DNA of 64,000 nucleotides. Origin: Carya illinoinensis. Lineage: Eukaryota > Streptophyta > Magnoliopsida > Fagales > Juglandaceae. This document shows positions 57,551-64,000 of the stretch, one piece after another. The position numbers and the translations under genes are program-made. Each line of letters begins with the position of its first letter. Within the stretch, counting starts at the first letter, position 1. The DNA lies in assembly GCF_018687715.1 (NCBI RefSeq), contig NC_056766.1, positions 24,227,501-24,291,500 of the forward strand, written 5' to 3'. Under the pieces are notes generated by a model that saw only the letters and a program-made list of their open reading frames with translations, made no database searches and was not told where the DNA came from.

Positions 57551-58760
57551 GTGGGAGATGGATTCAACCGTGCTGGGTGGCACTGAGAGACTAGGACACT
57601 TGGGAGAGGTGTTCCCTCCTATAATCGTCAAGGTGCAAGTGGGGAGCATTAACTTAAATAGCTAGGTGGGAGATGGACTCAACTATGTTGGGTAGCGAGG
57701 AGAGACTAGGACACTTGGAATAGGTGTTCTCTCCTATAATCGTCATGGTGTGAGTATGGAGCATCGGCTTGGATAGCCAGATTGGAGATGGACTCGACCA
57801 AGTCGGGTGGTGAGGAGACACTAGGAGACTTAGGAGAGGCATTCCCCCTATAATCGTTGGGGTGCGAGTGCGGTGCATCAGCTTAGATAGCCAGGTAGGA
57901 GATGGACTCAACCCGGCTAGGTGGCAATGAGAGACTTGGACATTTCAAAGAGGTGTTCCCTGGTATAATCGTTAGGGTGCGAGCACTAAGCATCGACTTA
58001 GATAGCTAGGTAGAAGATGTACTTGACCACACTAGGTGGCGAGGAGAGAGTAGGACAGTTGGGAGAGATAGTCCCTCCCATGATTGTTAGGTTGCGAGCA
58101 CAGAGCATCAACTTAGATAGCCAGGCGGGAGATGAACTTGACTGCACTGGGTGGTGAGGAGAGATTGTGACACTTGCAAGAGGTGTTCCCTCCCTATTTG
58201 TTGTGATGTGAGCACAAAGTATCTACTTTGATAGCCAGGTGGGAGATGGACTCAACCACATTGGATGGCAAGGAAAGACTAGAATACTTGGGAGAGGTGT
58301 TCCCTTCTATGATCGACGGGTGCAAGTGCGAAGCACCGACTTAGATAGCCAAGGGATGGTCTCGACCACACTGGGTGGAGAGGAGAGACTGGGACACTTG
58401 AGAGAGGTGTTCCCTCCTATGATCACTAGGGTGTGAGCGTTGTGCTTCAGCTTAAATGGCCAAGCGAGAGATAGACTCGACCACGCTAGGTGAGTAGGAG
58501 AGAGACTGGGTGACACTTGAAAGACGTGTTCCCTCCTATGATCATCTGGGTGTACGCTATGTAGCGAGGAGAGATTGGGATACTTGGGAGAGGTGTTCTC
58601 TCCTATAATCACAGAGGTGCAAGCACAGAGAATTGGCTTAAATAACTAGGCAGCAGATGGACTCGACCACTCTTGATGGCAAGGAGAGACTAGGACACTT
58701 GAGAGAAGTGTTCCCTCCTATGTTCGTCGGGGTGCAAAGTATCGGCTTAGATAGTTCCTA
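57551..58760 (-). repeat. 115-bp tandem array in a Tat 3' untranslated region
   Basis: About ten units of 114-115 bp have start marks (GAGATGGACTC word) at 57555, 57670, 57785, 57899, 58014, 58129, 58243, ~58353 and 58468; then a truncated unit, and a last unit at ~58654. Each unit has GAGGAGAGACTAGGACACTT and GTGTTCCCTCCTAT words. The array lies just downstream of a minus-strand Tat integrase end. Confidence 0.85.
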
Positions 58761-58859
58761 TGACAAGTTAACAAAGAAGGGATAGTACAGTATTTTTATT
58801 GAAAATCTTGGCTTACATGACCCTAGGGAAATCCCCCCTTTTTAGATAAAATATTTCCT

Positions 58860-59590
58860 AGGGTGTTCCACATTCCATGGGCATGGCAACTCCTTCCACT
58901 TTGTGTCCTTGAGCCAGTATATTCCAAGTCGATGGCAATCCATTACAACGTAAAATCTTTCCACCTTGGCCCAAGCTTCTCTTCTTCCTGGGGGGTCACT
59001 CCCGTTTCCTTTAACATATGGTCCCCTTCTTTGAAAGACCAGATTCTAACCCTTAGGTTGAAATGTTGTTATGTCCTCCTCTTGTCAGCTGCTATTCTTA
59101 TATAGGCCTCCTCCCCCTATCTTTCACTAAGTCTAGATTTGTACAAATTCGTTCTTTCATCGAATTCCTAGACTCAGAAGCTTGGCGTGCCTACCTCCAT
59201 GGGAATGATCATCTCGCTCTCATACACTAGCATAAAAGGAGTCTCCTTGGTTGGGGTTTTAACTATGGTATGATATGCCCATAGGACCCTGGGAAGCTCT
59301 TCTGCCCTTGCTCCTATTTTGGTTGTTAACTTCTTTTTTCAAAATTCTTACCAAGGTCGTGTTGGACACCTCAACTTGTTCGTTGGCTTGGGGGCGTCCT
59401 AGGGATGAATACCTAGCTCGTTGCACCAATTTCTATAATGATCGAAGTAAAACTATCTCTTGTTGTCCTCAATGATGACTCGTTGTATGCCATACCAGCA
59501 CTCATTGCAAAGGACTCATCCTCCACCCACTTTGTGAAGTAGGTCACCATTACGAAGATGAATTTTGCGCCGCCCATTCCCAGTGGCATC
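58860..59590 (-). pseudogene. Tat-type integrase fragment, copy 1
   Basis: Reading leftwards from 59590, broken frames show VMVTYFTKWVEDESFAMS, DNKR then FYFDHYRNWCNELGI, RAEELPRVLWAYHTIVKTPT, ETPFMLVYESEMIIPMEVGT and the GDHMLKETG C-terminal word. The same words occur in copy 2 at 61110-60560. The N-terminal zinc finger part and all upstream pol are missing at its right edge. Many stops; not functional. Confidence 0.75.
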
Positions 59591-59629
59591 AAAACAACAA
59601 TGCCTATTTACCATGTTCCATGGGAGCTA

Positions 59630-60225
59630 AGTTATCAGACAATTTGTGACTAAACCCGCTCCAGCCTGTTGACATTCAAGAGGAATGTAAATGTCTGGTA
59701 GCCGAGGGCTTGCCTACTCTCCACCATGAGAGGGATAAAGCAGCCTTTAGACGTAACTCATCCCTTTGAAACCTCAAAGGGAGGTAAGTGTCGGATAGCT
59801 AGTTCACTCTTCACCATGACAGGGGTTGCAGTAAGTTGTTAGGTAGTTTGGAACTGGACCTGTTCCCACTCATTGACATCATAGGGAAGGTAAGTGTTAG
59901 GTTAGGTTGGTGCTGATCCCATTGTTCGTAGTGGCAAAGGTTGGGGTAAGTTTCCAAGCAGCCAAGGGGCTAAACTCGCTCTCCATCATGGGAGGGATAA
60001 GATGGCCTTAAGGCACATTTTGCCTTTAGGGCCCCATGGCGAGGTAAGTTATCGGGTAATTGGGGACTACACTCCCACTTGTTGATGCTCACGAGAAAGG
60101 TAAATGTCGAATAGGAGGGGGCTTGCCCACTCTCCACTGCGAGAGGGATAAAGCAGCCTTTAAACATAGCCTTTAGACATAACTCATCCCTTTGGGACCT
60201 CGCAGGGAGTTAAGTAGCTGACAAT
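59630..60225 (-). repeat. degenerate repeat array between the two integrase copies
   Basis: Words GGGCTTGCCTACTCTCCACC, GAGAGGGATAAAGCAGCC and ACTCATCCCTTTG recur near 59710, 59975 and 60120 with irregular spacing (about 150-265 bp). It is unrelated in sequence to the 115-bp array but holds the same position, downstream of an integrase end. Confidence 0.6.
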
Positions 60226-60559
60226 GGAGATTATGTTGTTGGAGTAAGGAGTCAAGATATGGCTAGCTGAGACATAATTTATACTTAAAAAGCCACATTT
60301 TCATTAATAGAGTTTACATTGTTGGCATGGTAATATAAATTTCAAGTTATAAACTTTTTCAACAATAAAAATTTCGCAAATGCTCAGCGTCCTAGGGGTG
60401 TGGCAACTCATTCCCTTGGGAGTCTCAAAGCCAATAAGAGCCTAGGTGTTTGCTTGCGGTGACTATATATCCCACTAAGGCCCTATCTTCCCTTTGTCTC
60501 GAGTAGTTGTTCCCGTCTGTTTCAGCATGAGGTCCCTAATCTTGAATGCCCTTGGGTGT
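60226..60559 (-). pseudogene. integrase C-terminal end of Tat-2 and short spacer
   Basis: On the minus strand 60559-60390 reads EQCFNKRVHPRAFKIRDLML, then KQTG, the last module of Tat integrase. 60226-60390 is AT-rich spacer without coding signal. Confidence 0.55.
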
Positions 60560-61400
60560 ACCCGTTTGTTGAAACATTGCTCCGCCCTCCTCATGTTGAT
60601 GGTTGTCCTTACTTCTGTTCAAGCCTGACCTCTTCCAACAAGTCGAGTTGTTCTTCTAATCATTCGTTGTTGAAGTTTTGCTCAAAGTGCAGCATCGCCT
60701 CATGACCGTAAGTGAGAGTGAAGATGGTTTCTCCTGTTGAGGTCCTCACTATGATCCAATATGCCCAGAAAACTCTAGGAAGTTCCTCTGCCCAAGTGCC
60801 CTTTTTATCGCTAATATTCTTTTTGAGTATTCTTATCAGTGTCTTGTTGGTTGCATCCACTTGCCCGTTGGACTGAGGAAGTCCTGGAGACAAGTAGCAA
60901 AATTTGATCCCCAGTTCTCGGCACCAATCTCGGTAGTGGTCAAAGTCAAACTACCTCCCATTATCTGATATGATGACACAAGGAATGCCAAATTTGCAGA
61001 TAACTGTCTTCCATAAGAAGCGTGTGGTGTTACTCATTGTGATTGTTGCCAATGCCTCGGCCTCTACCCACTTGGCGAAGTAGTCCACTACTACCATTAC
61101 AAATCTTACTCCTTCTTTGCCTAGGGGGAGGGGGCCTACTAGGTCAATTCCCCACTAGGCAAAGGGCCACGGTGAGGATATTAACATCAGTTCCTCCAGT
61201 GGGCAATGTGGAACTTTGGATTATTATTGGCATTTCCTACACTTCCACACTTATTCCTCGACATCCTAGAGGGTACGAGGCTAGTAGTATTCCGCCTTCA
61301 TCACTTTGCCCGCTAGCACCTTTCCTCCACAATGGTTGCCATAGATTCTCTCATGTACTTCTACTAGCACGTATTGGGCTTATTTGAGAGAGAAGCACCT
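60560..61400 (-). pseudogene. Tat-2 integrase, copy 2
   Basis: Read leftwards it shows GIDLVGPLPLGKEGVRFVMV, VVDYFAKWVEAEALATI, FGIPCVIISDNGR and, after a stop, FDFDHYRDWCRELGIKFCYL. Next are SPGLPQSNGQVDATNKTLIR, TWAEELPRVFWAYWIIVRTS and FTLTYGHEAMLHFEQNF. The first two catalytic Asp are present (GIDLVG, ISDN). The catalytic Glu position in NGQVDA reads Asp. Stops and shifts make it inactive. Confidence 0.8.
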
Positions 61401-62130
61401 CAAGAGGGGCATGGAGTATCCCCTTCTATATAGGATCCCCTCAAGCAAGTGTAATGCACTGCTTTGTTCCTGATCTTTCTAGCTTCCCATTTATTTTTGA
61501 GTAGCTTGTTGGCATCCATGTAGTTGATAATATCCAATGCCATTTCGGAGCAACTGCCTTTACTTCTACCACTTCAATTCCCACAATGGGTATCTCAACA
61601 GTCTTGATCACCATTTGTTCTAGTAGAGGAGGATCTTCTTGCCTGGACATTGCTCTCACCAACCTATCTACCTTTTGATTCTCAACTCTCGGCACTTATT
61701 GAATTTGAAAGTACCAAAAATAGAATAGTGCCTCGTACTCTACCTCATTGTTCATGGTTTTAAATATCAACTTAATAACATAATCATGCTGTTTACTCTC
61801 GTCTATAATAATATGCACCCCTACTCTCCCTCTAGCTTGACAGGTTGAGTTGTCAATGAAGACCTACCAGGACTTCATGGGAAGTGCATGTTCAACCCAG
61901 GATTTCGTAGTACGTACTCAATGTCAAAGTCGCTTTGTTCGATGGCCCAATTTGTAAGGTAGCCTAAGGACTCCGGTCTTTATAGGATTTTCTTTAGGGG
62001 GGTCTTGGTGAGGACCTTTACTGGGTGAGTCTAGAAATACAGGTGGTCACCACCAAGGCGAAGGTGAGTTGCTCTATGCGCGGCTCCCTGGCCTCTGCTT
62101 ATTGGTAAGCCCGGCTGGTGTAGCACACGG
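61401..62130 (-). pseudogene. Tat-2 RNase H region
   Basis: Broken frames show SLGYLTNWAIEQSDFDIEYV near 61950, then RVENQKVDRLVRAMSRQED near 61690, the usual end of a Tat RNase H region. It stands in the right order between reverse transcriptase and integrase. Confidence 0.65.
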
Positions 62131-62733
62131 GCTTTTGGATCCCATCATGATAGGGCCGAGGAAGCTACCTGCTGGGAGACTGATAGATATAGGACAATTT
62201 CTCCACATCTGGGTTGGCTAAGCAATGGAGGGCTGGAGACATATTTCTTGAGAACCTTAAATGCTTGGTCGCACTCGTTGTCCCATGCTCGTGCTTTTTG
62301 TAATACCTTTAAAAAATGGTAAGCAATTGTTGGTAGAACTCGACACAAACCTTTTATGGGCCGCTATCCATCCGATGAGTTTCTGTACTTCATTTATATT
62401 TCACGTAGGGGACATCTGGAGTGTGGCCTTTATTTTCTCTAGGTTAGCTTCTATCCCCAAATTTTGAAACCATAAAACCCAAGAACTTCTCTAGAGCCTA
62501 CACCAAAGGCACACTTCGCAGGGTTTAGTTTCATTTGGTATTGCCACAATAACGCTAAGGCCTCCTAGAGGTCTACGAGGTGTTGTTCAGGAGCATTTCT
62601 TTTGACTAGCAAATCGTCCACGTAGACTACCATGTTTCTCCCTTTTAGATTCTTGAACTTTCAGTTGACCAGCTGCAGTGGCCGCTGCATTTTAAATCCA
62701 AACAGCATGACAAAGTAGTAGTACAATCCCTGA
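62131..62733 (-). pseudogene. Tat-2 reverse transcriptase, C-terminal half
   Basis: From the right: YYFVMLFGFKM, the polymerase site MVVYVDDLLVK (YVDD codons at 62624-62613), LNPAKCAFGV, GFMVSKFGDRS, then MSPT, NINEVQKLIGWIAAHKRFVS, LPFFK and WDNECDQAFKVLKKYVSSPP. Frames shift several times. The fingers and everything upstream (protease, gag) are cut off at about 62733. Confidence 0.8.
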
Positions 62734-64000
62734 TTTATAATGAAAGAAGTGATTGAGCTGAATTATTGCATATTTTATACATCTAGAACCCATATATTTG
62801 AAGTATTTCATTACATTATTATTGTTTTAAATGGAAAAATGGTTAAGATGCATAAATCCTAGTTGTGATTTAAATTAGTTTATAGCATGATTTATGCTTA
62901 ATTTTATAACTTGTGATTTAATTGGGCAATGTTTCATCACATGCACAACACATTTGTGATATTCTTCCTCTTTTCGATTTTCTAGTGTCATTTCTTTTGT
63001 AGAACTCTTTTTAATAAGAAGCAGCTCTTTCATACTAGCCTTTACACATATGTTAATTATGAAATGGTTGGACATAAAAGCAAGCTGGAAATTGTTCTTT
63101 TAGAGACCGCATGGGCACGTTATAGAAGCAACACAAAAAATAAAGAAAAGACACAGCAATTGACTGCACATGGGCTACATACGGAAACACATAGCATTTT
63201 CTCCCACGGGTTGACCATTACATAGAATCATGGGTTGAGCATTTTTAGGTCTTGAAAAAGACAGTAGCTAAGCAACATTCAGAGAAAAAATAAAAGAAAC
63301 AGCAAGTCTAACACACATGCAGCATTGCTACGAAGATTCGGTTGCTCTAGACGGACACATGCACTTAGGACCCTTATGGATACGGTTTTGGATGACACAC
63401 GAAAAGAGAGAGCTTTGGGGGTTTTAACGTAACTTCCAACAAAAAGGAGTCGAGTTTCTCTCAAAATGGGCTTCGGGTTTTAGACACACGCTAGAACAAA
63501 ACAAAAAAGGAGTTTTTGTTTTCTGGGTTCAATGCAACACGGGGATAGACAGAACGTAAGAAGAGTTTTTTCAGAATAAGCAAGAGAGCAATGCTGCATT
63601 GAAGAACCTCGAGAGGTCCAACGTCTTCCACTGCCTAGCCTTCCTCCACTGATTGCCACCTCCATCTCCAGCCATCTAGCTTACTCTCTCCATTCCCTAA
63701 CTTTTTATTTAATTTTAGTTTGAAGTTTATGGTGTATTTTTGAGATTTTTGGCTAAGAAATTTGGGCATTTTATTTGTTGTTTATTTTACTTGATGTTAG
63801 TTATTTTTCTTACTTCTTTAAGCTTCCATTAAATAGGCATTACAATTATTATGAATTGATTTTGAGAATTTATAATTTGATTACAAGGATGGACCCTAGA
63901 ATATTGATTTTGGGGCTTTTCAATTTTTAGCTCGTATTGCATCAATTATTTTCTAATCTTGCATAGATCTTTGCTTAGTTTTGTGAGTCTCTTAGTCCCA
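62734..64000. other. unassigned AT-rich right end
   Basis: No protein family was recognised on either strand. 63080-63680 has more balanced composition and a few short open frames on the minus strand without known motifs. It could be LTR or leader of another element continuing past the window. Confidence 0.4.

Noticed and set aside
57551..58760. CRISPR-like array of regularly spaced repeats
   Set aside because: The whole 115-bp unit repeats without unique spacers, and the surroundings are plant retrotransposon.
63279..63665. Two minus-strand frames of 61 codons
   Set aside because: No motif, no supporting context; too short to call.

Overview
This window is plant nuclear DNA, almost certainly from a flowering plant and probably a eudicot. 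I cannot name the species. I found no convincing host gene, tRNA, rRNA or CRISPR array. Nearly every recognisable piece belongs to a transposable element (TE), and much of it is nested TE inside TE. The organism type is inferred from the TE families: Ty3/gypsy lineages of Tat, CRM-like, chromodomain and Tekay/Del type; a Ty1/copia fragment; and a CACTA (En/Spm) transposon with the plant-specific Transpos_assoc, TNP2, DUF4216 and Transposase_24 modules. Family names rest on recognising protein motifs, because no database search was possible.

Layout, left to right. (1) 1-18890 is the remains of one old, plus-oriented Tat-type element (Tat-1). It has the 5' LTR end, a primer-binding site (PBS), a gag with many stops, a long antisense gene (aORF), and a 3' LTR ending at 18890. 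The pol region is not recognisable. The antisense gene is split by a CRM-like gypsy element (3601-11653, target-site duplication AGGAA). That element lacks reverse transcriptase and is itself interrupted by a 3-kb solo LTR (7531-10583, CCATG). The Tat-1 3' LTR is split by a young minus-strand chromodomain retrotransposon (14236-18783, ATAG) whose 1229-codon pol frame is open. (2) 18891-21650 holds another copy of the 3-kb LTR family and a second aORF-type gene on the plus strand. (3) 21650-25973 is a Ty1/copia RNase H fragment split by a 2.5-kb solo LTR (21736-25585, CTACA), which is split in turn by a 1.3-kb solo LTR (22519-23840, ATAAC). (4) 25974-57089 looks like one large CACTA transposon. 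Its arrays of subterminal repeats lie at 26000-26990 and 56455-57085, and its two transposition genes lie at 50557-55798. It contains two related Tekay-type elements: A (29381-37686, AAATT), which keeps only part of gag, and B (39495-48537, CCGCG), which has complete but mutated gag-pol and sits inside a ~184-bp tandem array. (5) 57551-62733 holds minus-strand Tat pol remnants with two integrase copies and two tandem-repeat arrays in the position of 3' untranslated regions. (6) 62734-64000 is unassigned.

The TEs give a relative timeline. Tat-1 is the oldest, with visibly diverged LTR ends and many stops. CRM-like and Tekay B are intermediate, and the chromodomain element is the youngest (about six substitutions by eye between its 0.43-kb LTRs). 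The most interesting points are an intron-like, stop-containing 96-bp segment exactly between gag and protease in Tekay B; a gag-only Tekay derivative whose homology ends at that same point; two antisense-type genes of Tat elements, one with a promoter-like upstream region; a young element with intact pol but no capsid region; and a solo LTR carrying a cluster of CTCGAG palindromes.
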